Of a stretch of 64,000 nt of DNA, positions 31,323-39,798 are shown piece by piece. This DNA comes from Stenotrophomonas maltophilia (GTDB taxonomy: Bacteria; Pseudomonadota; Gammaproteobacteria; Xanthomonadales; Xanthomonadaceae): assembly GCF_002799245.1 (NCBI RefSeq), contig NZ_NEQV01000004.1, forward strand, positions 248,001 through 312,000, written 5' to 3'. Positions within the stretch are counted from its first letter, which is position 1, and the number at the start of each line of letters is the position of its first letter. The translations under genes were made by a program, and so were the position numbers. The notes under the pieces were generated by a model. The model worked only from the letters and a program-made list of their open reading frames with translations, did not search any database and had not been told where the DNA came from.

Positions 31323-34300
31323 CGCAGCAGCGCCTGAACTTCGCGGGTTTTCTCGCGAAGCACTTCATCACCTCCAAGCTCACGCTGGTTTTCATCATCG
31401 CCGTGGCGCTGATGGGCGTCGTGGCGGTGCTGCAGACCCCGCGCGAGGAAAACCCGCAGATCATCGTGCCCGCTGCCGCCGTGATGGTCGGCCTGCCGGG
31501 CGCCTCTGCCAGTGAGGTCGAGGCGCTGGTGGTCACGCCCCTCGAAGGCGTTCTGAGCGAACTGTCCGGCGTCGATCACATCGAGAGCACTTCCCGCAAC
31601 TCGCAGGGAATCGTTCAGGTGCAATTCAAGGTCGGCGAATCGAAGGAGCAGTCACTGGTCAAGCTTTATGACCGCGTGATGGCCAGCCGCGCCTGGCTGC
31701 CTGCCGACGCCACGACGCCACTGGTGCAAAGCATCGACGCGGACGACGTGCCGATCGTCACTTTCACGCTGGCTTCGTCGAAATACGATGACTACGCGCT
31801 CAACCGCATGGCCGAACGCATGGCCGAGCGCCTGCGCAGTACCGAAAATGTCTCGGTGGTTTCCTTGCGCGGCGGGCAGCACCGCGAAATCACCATCGAA
31901 CTGGACCCCGATCGCCTGCAGGCTTACGGCGTGACCCTGGGCCAAGCCCGAGCGGCCTTCCCAGCCAGCAACCTGACCTTGCCACTGCATCCCACCGTAC
32001 GTGACGGTCAGGTACAAGCCATCAAGCTGGTTGCGGCCTACACTTCAGCCGAGGATGTGCGCAACCAGCTCGTCGCCGTGCGCGACAAGCGGCCGGTTTA
32101 CGTGCGCGACGTGGCCACCGTTACCGACGGCCCGCCGTCGGAGCCGGCCACGGCCAGCCGCCTCTCTTTCGGCCCCGGCGATCCACGCTTTGGCACGGCC
32201 GATGCCACAGACCTGCCCGCCGTCACCATCGCTGTGGCCAAAAAGAAGGGCACCAATGCCGTGCTGGTCGCCAACGCAGTGATCGACCGCATGCAGCGCA
32301 TGCAGGCCAGCTTCGTGCCCCAGGACATCCAGGTCGTGGTGACGCGCAACGACGGCCAGAAGGCCGACGACGCGGTCAACCTGCTGCTGGAACACCTGGC
32401 GATCGCCCTCGTCACCGTGGGCCTGGTGCTGATCCTCTTCCTAGGCTGGCGCGAGGCCTTGATCGTGATGATCACGGTGCCGTTGATCATGGGCATCACG
32501 CTGACGGCCAACCTGCTCGGCGGCGTCACCATCAACCGCGTCACGCTGTTCGCCCTGATCCTGGCACTGGGGCTGCTGGTGGACGCCGCCATCGTGGTCA
32601 TCGAGAACATCCACCGCCACTACGCCAGCCGCAAACCGAAGGCAGACAAGCAGGCGGAAACCGTGCTGGCGACCAACGAGATCGGCAACGCCACCAATCT
32701 GGCCACCTTTGCGGTGATGCTGGTCTTCATCACCCTGCTGCTGGCCCTGACCGGCATGCCGCGCCAGTATTTTTTCCCGATAGCGGTCACCGTGCCTGTC
32801 GCCATGGCCGCCTCCATCGTGGTGGCCTACATCGTCGTGCCGTGGGCGTCCAATCGCTGGCTTCATCGCCACGAAGTCCTGCGGGAAGAATCATCATGGC
32901 CGGAAACCGAACACGGACAGCTTGTCCATGGTCACGGCACGCCGGGACGGATCGAGCGCCTCTACCTGCGCCTGTTCGGCCCTCTGCAGCAGCGCAGAAA
33001 CGTGCGCATCGGCTTCGCTCTGGCGGTTCTGCTGCTGATGGCGGTTTCGCTGATGCAAGGCGGCTGGCAGTTCGTCCGCCCGGCGGGCGTGGGCGGGGCA
33101 GTGTCCGCGCTGGGCGTGCCGATCGGCTTTCTGCCCAAGGATGACCAGAACACCTTCAACGTGGTGGTTTCGATGCCGGAAACCACACCGGTGGAAGACA
33201 CCGATCGCCTGGTGCGCCAAGTGACCGCGGTGCTGGCGCGGGAACCACACGTGCTCAACTACCAGACTTGGGTCGGCCAGGCAGGTGTGGCCGACTTCAG
33301 CGGTCTGTTCAAGGGTACCGCCGCGCGTGCCGGCAGCCACGTCGCGGAAATCCGCGTCAACCTCACCGACAAGCGTCACCGCAAGGAAAGCTCCATCGAC
33401 GTCGTGCGCGAACTGCGCCCTCGAGTGGAAGCGGTCCGCGCTGCTTGGCCCGGTGCCGAGGTCGCGCTGGTGGAGCAGCCGCCGGGTCCGCCGCTGCGCT
33501 CGACCGTTTTGGCGGAAGTCTACGGCCCCGACGCCGAGGGGCTGCGCACGTTGTCGGCCCAGGTGCGCGAGGCCTTCGCACAAACCTACGACACCGTCGA
33601 CATCACCGACACCGAACCGGAAGAGGTGCGGGAACACCGCATCGTGCCGGACAAGGACAAGGCCGCGCTCTCCGGCGTCTCGACTGCGCAGATTGCCGAG
33701 GCGCTGGCGCTGGTCTATGGCGGCACCACGCTCGGCCGCGCCCACGTACCGGACGAGAAACTGCCGGTATCGGTCAGGGCCTTCGTGCCGCGCCGCTTCG
33801 AGGTCGATCCCGCCCGGCTCGACCGGGTGTTCGTGGACAACGCCGCCGGCCGACCCGTGCCGCTGGCGGAGTTGGTCAAAGTGGTCCCCGCATCGGTCGA
33901 TCGCCCCATCCTGCACCGCGACAACGAGAAGGTTACCTTCGTCGGCGCGGAGCTGTCGGACTCGGTGCCGCTGTACGCAGTGCTCGACCTGCAGCGGCGC
34001 CTGCATGGCATCACCGCGCCGGACGGACGCCCGCTGCGCACCGGCAACCTGCGCTTCAAGGAGGACGTGCCCGACACCATCGACGGCTACCAGTTGCTTT
34101 GGGGCGGCGAGATGCGCATGACGCTGGATGTGTACCGGGATCTCTCCCTCTCCCTCGGCGGCGCCTTGCTCATCATCTATTTCGCGCTGGTCGCCTACTA
34201 CCGCTCGTTCATCGTTCCGCTGGTGGCCATGTCGGCCGTGCCGCTCGGCATCATCGGCATTTTTCCGGGGCATTGGCTGGTCGGCGTGGATTTCTCCGCC

Positions 34301-34642
34301 ACATCCATGGTCGGCATCATCGCGCTGGCAGGCGTGGTGATCCGCAACTCGCTGCTGATCATCGACTTCATCCAGGACAACATCCGACGCGGCATGCCGC
34401 TGAGGGAGGCCGTGCGCGAGGCCGGCGCGGTGCGTCTGCGGCCGATCCTGCTGACCATGCTGGCGATCATCTTCGGCTCGGCCGTCATGGTGACCGACCC
34501 GGTCTTCGGGGGGCTGGCCGTCTCGCTGATCTTCGGCACGCTGGTCTCGACCGCGCTGACCGTGTTCGTCGTGCCGCTGCTCTATGAGCTGCATGCGAAG
34601 CGCCATACAGCCCCGGCGGCCACAGGAGCAGACCATGCATGA
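31319..34642 (+). CDS. RND-family efflux pump permease
   Basis: A 1107-residue proton-driven transporter. The twelve-helix RND layout is visible: a first helix at about 20-40, the cluster ALVTVGLVLILFLGWREALIVM to RVTLFALILALGLLVDAAIVVIEN, and a second cluster ending LIFGTLVSTALTVFVVPLLYELH. In helix 4 the motif is VDAAIVVIEN, one Asp where AcrB has two, as in heavy-metal-type RND pumps. It is about 60 residues longer than AcrB; extra sequence lies around residues 520-560 (EESSWPETEHGQLVHGHG). The substrate is unknown; hydrophobic compounds fit the context. It overlaps both neighbours. Confidence 0.92.
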   Translation: MTQQRLNFAGFLAKHFITSKLTLVFIIAVALMGVVAVLQTPREENPQIIVPAAAVMVGLPGASASEVEALVVTPLEGVLSELSGVDHIESTSRNSQGIVQVQFKVGESKEQSLVKLYDRVMASRAWLPADATTPLVQSIDADDVPIVTFTLASSKYDDYALNRMAERMAERLRSTENVSVVSLRGGQHREITIELDPDRLQAYGVTLGQARAAFPASNLTLPLHPTVRDGQVQAIKLVAAYTSAEDVRNQLVAVRDKRPVYVRDVATVTDGPPSEPATASRLSFGPGDPRFGTADATDLPAVTIAVAKKKGTNAVLVANAVIDRMQRMQASFVPQDIQVVVTRNDGQKADDAVNLLLEHLAIALVTVGLVLILFLGWREALIVMITVPLIMGITLTANLLGGVTINRVTLFALILALGLLVDAAIVVIENIHRHYASRKPKADKQAETVLATNEIGNATNLATFAVMLVFITLLLALTGMPRQYFFPIAVTVPVAMAASIVVAYIVVPWASNRWLHRHEVLREESSWPETEHGQLVHGHGTPGRIERLYLRLFGPLQQRRNVRIGFALAVLLLMAVSLMQGGWQFVRPAGVGGAVSALGVPIGFLPKDDQNTFNVVVSMPETTPVEDTDRLVRQVTAVLAREPHVLNYQTWVGQAGVADFSGLFKGTAARAGSHVAEIRVNLTDKRHRKESSIDVVRELRPRVEAVRAAWPGAEVALVEQPPGPPLRSTVLAEVYGPDAEGLRTLSAQVREAFAQTYDTVDITDTEPEEVREHRIVPDKDKAALSGVSTAQIAEALALVYGGTTLGRAHVPDEKLPVSVRAFVPRRFEVDPARLDRVFVDNAAGRPVPLAELVKVVPASVDRPILHRDNEKVTFVGAELSDSVPLYAVLDLQRRLHGITAPDGRPLRTGNLRFKEDVPDTIDGYQLLWGGEMRMTLDVYRDLSLSLGGALLIIYFALVAYYRSFIVPLVAMSAVPLGIIGIFPGHWLVGVDFSATSMVGIIALAGVVIRNSLLIIDFIQDNIRRGMPLREAVREAGAVRLRPILLTMLAIIFGSAVMVTDPVFGGLAVSLIFGTLVSTALTVFVVPLLYELHAKRHTAPAATGADHA

Positions 34643-36119
34643 GAATGACCGCGGCACATCGTCCCCCCGCCGCCGCCAAGCCCGCGCAGGCCATGAGACC
34701 GGCCCATCGGCCCGCCATCGGCTCGTCGGCACGCTGGTGGTGCTGGCGGTGCTGAGCGGCTGCGCCTCGCTGGCGCCCGCGCTCGATCCCATCGCGCTCC
34801 CCGTCGCATCGAACTGGCGGACGCAGCCCGACACGCCGGGCGTTGCGGCAGCGGCCGACCTGGCGTGGCGCGCGTACTTCACCGACCCGGCCTTGCAGGC
34901 GCTGATCGAGACCGCGCTGGAAAACAACCGCGATCTGCGCGTGGCGCTGCTGCGCACCGAGGAGGCGAGCGCCGCCTTCCGCATCCAGCGTGCGCAGCAG
35001 GCGCCAATGGTTGGCGTGGGGGTGCAGCAGATACGCGCCGGCCTGCCCGATGGGCTACAGCCGCTGGCGGGCCGCTCGGTCCTGGAGGTCAACGCAGCCT
35101 CCGTGGGCATCAGCAGCTGGGAGCTGGACCTGTGGGGCCGCGTACGCAGCATGAAAACCGCCGCATTCGAGCAATGGCTGGCCACCGGTCAGGGCCACCG
35201 CGCCGTGGAATTGGCGCTGATCGCCCAGGTCGCCGATGCCTACCTGGGCCTGCGCGAACTCGACGAGCGCATCGCGCTGGCAAGGCGCACGGTGGAAAAC
35301 CAGCAGTCGCTGGCGCAAATCTTCCAGAAACGCTTCGAGCTGGGCCATGGCTCCCGGCTGGAGCTGACCCAGGTGCGCACCCTGCTCAGCCAGGGCAAAG
35401 CCCTGCAGGTGCAGCTCGAATTGCAGCGCGAGCAGCAGCGCAATGCCCTGGCGCTGCTGCTCGGCAGCGAACCCCAATTGCCGCCGCCATCGGCCCCGAT
35501 GGATGAAGCCCTGGTCATGCCCGAACTGGTGCACGGGCTGCCGTCGGACCTGCTGCTCAACCGCCCGGACATCCTGGCCGCCGAGCATGCACTGCGGGCG
35601 CGCCAGGCCAACATCGGTGCGGCGCGCGCCGCGTTCTTCCCACGCATCGCACTGACCGGCGGCGCCGGCACGGTCAGCACCAGCCTGAGCGACCTGTTCT
35701 CGTCGGGCACCCGGGCATGGTTGTTCCAGCCGACGATCGAACTGCCGATCTTCGATGCCGGCATGCGACAGGCCAATCTCGACGTCAGCGTCGTGCGGCG
35801 CGACATCGCCATTGCCGAATACGAGCGCGCCATCCAGGCAGCGTTTCGCGACGTTTCCGACGCCCTGGCCGCAAGGCAGAAGCTCGCCGAGCAACTCGCC
35901 GTGGCGCGCCAGGCCCACGCCGCGCAGACCGAGCGTTTGAAACTGGCGCGGATGCTGTTCGATGCCGGTTCGGCGGCGCACCTGGAGGTACTGGACGCCG
36001 AGCGCGACCTGCTTGCCTTCGCGCAGCAGCTGGTGCAGGTCCGCAAGGCGGCCTTGTCAAGCCAAATCGGGCTGTACGCGGCGCTGGGCGGCGGCACCAA
36101 GCAAGCCCCGAAAAGATGA
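34635..36119 (+). CDS. Outer-membrane efflux channel lipoprotein (NodT/OprM type)
   Basis: A 494-residue outer-membrane factor. A charged leader is followed by a lipobox (LAVLSGC at about residues 41-47). Two OEP repeats follow; conserved pieces are LGISSWELDLWGRVRS-like text (IS SWELDLWGRV), VADAYLGLRELDERIALA, and in the second half LPSDLLLNRPDILAAEHALRA and ARAAFFPRIALTGG. The start overlaps the pump stop by 8 bp. It completes the tripartite pump so that substrates are exported across both membranes. Confidence 0.92.
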   Translation: MHENDRGTSSPRRRQARAGHETGPSARHRLVGTLVVLAVLSGCASLAPALDPIALPVASNWRTQPDTPGVAAAADLAWRAYFTDPALQALIETALENNRDLRVALLRTEEASAAFRIQRAQQAPMVGVGVQQIRAGLPDGLQPLAGRSVLEVNAASVGISSWELDLWGRVRSMKTAAFEQWLATGQGHRAVELALIAQVADAYLGLRELDERIALARRTVENQQSLAQIFQKRFELGHGSRLELTQVRTLLSQGKALQVQLELQREQQRNALALLLGSEPQLPPPSAPMDEALVMPELVHGLPSDLLLNRPDILAAEHALRARQANIGAARAAFFPRIALTGGAGTVSTSLSDLFSSGTRAWLFQPTIELPIFDAGMRQANLDVSVVRRDIAIAEYERAIQAAFRDVSDALAARQKLAEQLAVARQAHAAQTERLKLARMLFDAGSAAHLEVLDAERDLLAFAQQLVQVRKAALSSQIGLYAALGGGTKQAPKR

Positions 36120-36128
36120 GGAGGCGCC

Positions 36129-37877
36129 ATGTTCTGGCAGGCACTGAGCGCGATGCGTGATCTACGGCGTTTGCACGAAATCGCCTCGATCCTGGTCCGT
36201 TACGGCTTTGGCGACATGGTGCGCCGGATAGGGCTGTCCAAAGCCCTGGAGCGGGCGGGGACGGCACTGCACTGGAGCGAAGCGGCAGACTTCGCCCACA
36301 TGACGCCCCCCGAACGAGTGCGGCGGGCACTGGAGGAGATGGGGCCGACTTTCGTCAAACTCGGCCAGGTGCTCGCTACCCGGGTCGATCTGCTCGAACC
36401 CGAGTGGACCGCCGAATTCGGGAAATTGCAGGACAGTGCGCCGCCCGCCCCCTGGGCAGCCGTATACCAGCAGCTTAGCGAAGACCTCGGCGCGCCCCCC
36501 GAGGAAATCTTCGCGGCCTTTGATCCCGAGCCCTTGGCGGCCGCTTCCATTGCGCAGGTGCATCGGGCGCGTCTCGACGACGGCGGCGAAGTCGTGGTCA
36601 AGGTGCGCAGGCCCGGCATTCGGCACATTCTGGAAGCCGATCTGCGCTGGCTTGCACGCCTGGCCGAACTCGCCGAGACGGAGAGCGCGGAATGGCGCGT
36701 CCTGCATCCGCGCGAGATGGTGCGCCAGTTCGCACAGTCGCTGCGCAACGAACTCGATTTCGCTGACGAATGCCGCAACGCCGAACGCATCGCCGGGAAC
36801 TTCACCGGCTATGCCGATCAGGATGCTCCCCCTGTCGTCCCGGGCAAGGTAAAGCCGGACGCGGATGGCGCACCTCCCATCATCGTCATTCCCCGCGTGT
36901 ATTGGCAGTGGACCGGCGAGCGGGTCTGCGTACAGGAATTCATCGGTGGTATTTCCGGGCGCAGGCTTCAGGCCGTTGACCAGGCCGGCCTGGACCGCAA
37001 GGTGCTCGCACGGCGTGGTGCCAGTGCGGTATTGAAGATGATCGTCGAGGACGGGCTGTTTCACGCCGATCCCCATCCGGGCAACGTGTTCTATTTGCCG
37101 GGCAACCGTATCGCCTTCATCGACTTCGGCATGGTCGGCCGGCTGGCGGAGGAACGCCGCGACCAGTTGATCCGCCTGCTGCTGGGGCTGGTGAGGAACG
37201 ACGCCGGCGGCGTCGCCGACGTCATGCTCGAATGGACGAGCGACGGCGTGGCAAATGAGCAGGATCTGTTGTTGGAAGTCCGGTCTTTCATCGATCGCTA
37301 CCACGGCGTGCCGCTGAAGCAACTGCGCTTGAGCGCCATGTTGTCCGACCTCGTGGCGATCCCGCGCCAGCATCACCTCGTCCTGCCCAACGATCTGTCC
37401 CTGCTGATCAAAGCCTTCGTCACACTGGAAGGCTTGGGTCGTGAACTCGATCCCGGCTTTGACATGGCCAACCATGCACTGCCGCTGCTGGAGCGTGCCA
37501 TGTACGCGCGCTACTCCCCCGCAGCGCTGCTCAGACGGGGGCGGCGGGCGGCCGGTGACATCTTCTCGTTGCTGGCAGGCTTGCCCCAGGACCTCTCCCG
37601 GCTGCTGCGAGCCGCCCGCCGTGGCCGGCTGGAAGTGCACATCGACGTCACCCATCTGAGGCGGGTCGGCGATCAGCTAGATCGCGCCGTCAGCCGCCTG
37701 GCGATAAGCATCGTCACCGCCGCTCTGATCGTCGGCTCGGCCATCGTCATGACCGTCGAGCGCGAACCCTCCCTGCCGGGCCTGCCCTCTTTCGGACTGC
37801 TCGGTTTCATCGCTGCCGTCATTGGTGGCATCTGGGTGCTGGTCTCCATCTGGCGTGGTGGCAAGGGCGGAACATGA
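36129..37877 (+). CDS. UbiB/ABC1/AarF-family atypical kinase
   Basis: A 582-residue protein of the UbiB family. Family motifs are the KxGQ-type TFVKLGQVLATR, the Ala-rich loop LAAASIAQVHRA (about residue 137), VVVKVRRPG, the catalytic-loop DPHPGN (314-319) and the metal-binding IDFG with D332. Two C-terminal membrane helices (AISIVTAALIVGSAIVM and LLGFIAAVIGGIWVLVSIW) anchor it. UbiB proteins are ATPases that help extract or deliver quinone precursors and other lipids in membranes. It lies nine bases after the efflux channel gene and overlaps the patatin gene, so it is part of the same operon. A lipid-handling role in the pump locus is inferred. Confidence 0.9.
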   Translation: MFWQALSAMRDLRRLHEIASILVRYGFGDMVRRIGLSKALERAGTALHWSEAADFAHMTPPERVRRALEEMGPTFVKLGQVLATRVDLLEPEWTAEFGKLQDSAPPAPWAAVYQQLSEDLGAPPEEIFAAFDPEPLAAASIAQVHRARLDDGGEVVVKVRRPGIRHILEADLRWLARLAELAETESAEWRVLHPREMVRQFAQSLRNELDFADECRNAERIAGNFTGYADQDAPPVVPGKVKPDADGAPPIIVIPRVYWQWTGERVCVQEFIGGISGRRLQAVDQAGLDRKVLARRGASAVLKMIVEDGLFHADPHPGNVFYLPGNRIAFIDFGMVGRLAEERRDQLIRLLLGLVRNDAGGVADVMLEWTSDGVANEQDLLLEVRSFIDRYHGVPLKQLRLSAMLSDLVAIPRQHHLVLPNDLSLLIKAFVTLEGLGRELDPGFDMANHALPLLERAMYARYSPAALLRRGRRAAGDIFSLLAGLPQDLSRLLRAARRGRLEVHIDVTHLRRVGDQLDRAVSRLAISIVTAALIVGSAIVMTVEREPSLPGLPSFGLLGFIAAVIGGIWVLVSIWRGGKGGT

Positions 37878-38848
37878 TGCAGTTCGCTGATGGCAAAGAT
37901 TCAAAGGGGTTCGTGCCAAAAATTGGTTTGGCGCTGGGCAGCGGCTCCGCGCGGGGGCTCGCGCACATCGGCGTGCTGCGGGCCGTCGAGGAAGCCGGCA
38001 TCGAGATCGACTTCATCGCCGGCACCAGCATGGGCGCGCTGGTTGGCGCTGTTTACGCCGCTGGCAAGCTGGATGAACTCGAAGCGGTATTTCAGTCCTT
38101 CGACTGGAAGAAAACCGTTGCCTTTTTCGATGTTGTGCTGCCCAAGTCCGGGCTGCTGGACGGTGCCAAGGTCAGCGATCTGGTGCGTGAGTACGTGCAA
38201 TCCGCGCGCATAGAGGAGCTGCCAAAACGGTTTGCCGCCGTGGCCACCGACATTGTTAGCGGCGAGGAACTCACCATAGCCAGCGGCGATGTCATTGATG
38301 CCGTGCGTGCCAGCATTTCCGTACCCGGTGTCTTCACACCAATACGAAGTAACGGCCGGATCTTGGTTGATGGAGGCCTTGTCAACCCGGTGCCGGTTGG
38401 CGTGGCGCGCGCTATGGGAGCCGACGTTGTCATCGCGGTTGATCTCAACCATGAGATCGTTTCCGGGAAGAACTTCAAGCCCGTATTGCCGCCAGGCCGA
38501 CTGACGGAAAGGGGCGACTGGGTTGAGGGTTATCGGCAGGCAATTCAGTGGATCAAGGAGCGCATGCTTGCTCATGAAATTCCGGGTTCTGCCCAATTGG
38601 CCCGCTGGGCTTCGGTCGAAGAGCCGGCCCCCAACATCTTCGAAGTGCTGCTCGCGTCGATCAATGTGATGGAGACCCGCATCACGCAGGCCCGCCTCGA
38701 ACTGGAAAAACCCGACATCCTCATCCAGCCGCCCCTGGGTCACATCCGCTTCCTCCAATTCGCCCGCGCCGAGGAAATCGTCGAGATCGGCTATCGCTGC
38801 GCAGCCGAGCAGTTGGCTCGCTGGGCAGAAACGTCAACCCATGGCTGA
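37874..38848 (+). CDS. Patatin-like phospholipase (RssA-like)
   Basis: A 324-residue patatin. The oxyanion loop GSGSARGLAHIGVL is followed by the nucleophile S52 in GTSMG and the catalytic D166 in VDGGLVNP. It has no signal peptide and is expected in the cytoplasm or at the inner membrane. The family hydrolyses acyl esters of phospholipids. The ATG overlaps the UbiB-like stop (ATGA), and the stop overlaps the next start by 8 bp, so translation is coupled on both sides. Confidence 0.92.
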   Translation: MMQFADGKDSKGFVPKIGLALGSGSARGLAHIGVLRAVEEAGIEIDFIAGTSMGALVGAVYAAGKLDELEAVFQSFDWKKTVAFFDVVLPKSGLLDGAKVSDLVREYVQSARIEELPKRFAAVATDIVSGEELTIASGDVIDAVRASISVPGVFTPIRSNGRILVDGGLVNPVPVGVARAMGADVVIAVDLNHEIVSGKNFKPVLPPGRLTERGDWVEGYRQAIQWIKERMLAHEIPGSAQLARWASVEEPAPNIFEVLLASINVMETRITQARLELEKPDILIQPPLGHIRFLQFARAEEIVEIGYRCAAEQLARWAETSTHG

Positions 38849-39641
38849 CTCGCATCTCATGAGCTTTACCGAGACTGTAATGACCGGCGTCCGCGCCGCC
38901 GTGACGGGTACCCTGACCTGTGAGGCTGCGCCCGTGCAGCTTGCCGTGCGCCTGTTGCTGTCGGACCAGCAGATACCGATCCGGGCACTGGTGACTTGCA
39001 GCATCCATTCCGGGCAGCAGGGCATCAACGCCGGTACCGCGCTGGACCTGATCTACATCAGCTTGCAGCAATTGCATGCCCACGTCCATGCGGCGCGCGG
39101 CTCATCTGCGCTGCTCGGCAATGCGGCCACCGTGCTGGCGGGGGATTACCTGACCACAGGTGCCTTCCGCTTGCTGGTGCGTTGCGATGACCTTCAAGTC
39201 CTGGCCCTGGTTGCCGATGCGGTCAACCGGGCGGCTGAGTTGGAGGCCACCAACCTGAAGCATGTGCAGATCACAGGCGACGATCCAGCACAATGGTTGC
39301 GGACTCGTCAAAGATTGGCCGTGCCGCTGGGTGAGGCGGCTGGCGCCACAGGGGCCACTCTCGCAGGCTACTCTGATTCTCTAGCCAAAGTAGCGCGGCG
39401 CTACGGAGAAACCCTCGTTGCAAGTTGCGTGTTGTTGCAGGAAGCCGATGTCATGGACGACTTCGTGGCGCGCACGACCGTCCAACGTTCAGCACTCGAC
39501 CTGTGCCGCCAAGCAATGCAGGGAGCACGGACCATCGCGACGGCCACAGGGAACGGCCATCCACTCGAACTCGCTGAACTGATCGCGGCAAGAATCAATG
39601 CGACGGGGCACCCCCCCGGGAACCACATGCCGGCATCCTGA
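38841..39641 (+). CDS. Polyprenyl-synthase-like protein without the first Asp-rich motif
   Basis: A 266-residue, mostly helical protein. The stretch LLGNAATVLAGDYLTTGAF (91-109) strongly resembles the WGNKxAVLxGDxLxxxAF segment of trans-polyprenyl diphosphate synthases. Just before it, where such enzymes have LHDDVVD, this protein reads LHAHVHAA, and no second DDxxD is visible near the expected position. At 266 residues it is shorter than the usual 320. It may be a pseudoenzyme that binds isoprenoids or a partner, or a far relative. Coupled to the patatin gene by an 8-bp overlap. Confidence 0.6.
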   Translation: MADSHLMSFTETVMTGVRAAVTGTLTCEAAPVQLAVRLLLSDQQIPIRALVTCSIHSGQQGINAGTALDLIYISLQQLHAHVHAARGSSALLGNAATVLAGDYLTTGAFRLLVRCDDLQVLALVADAVNRAAELEATNLKHVQITGDDPAQWLRTRQRLAVPLGEAAGATGATLAGYSDSLAKVARRYGETLVASCVLLQEADVMDDFVARTTVQRSALDLCRQAMQGARTIATATGNGHPLELAELIAARINATGHPPGNHMPAS

Positions 39642-39798
39642 CCAATACCAAGTGAAACAAGAGAGTCCCATTTCATGAGAAAAGATCCCATTCACATGCT
39701 TGGCACCGCCGGTGCTGTCCATGTCCTTATCTGCTCACGGGCTACATGATCGGCAGCCTATGGCTCCTGCTTTTCATTCTGCGCAGCGGGAGAGGGCG

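Noticed and set aside
32894-35185. A 763-codon minus-strand frame over the RND pump and channel genes
   Set aside because: Shadow of two well-supported plus-strand genes; His/Arg/Gln-rich composition without motifs.
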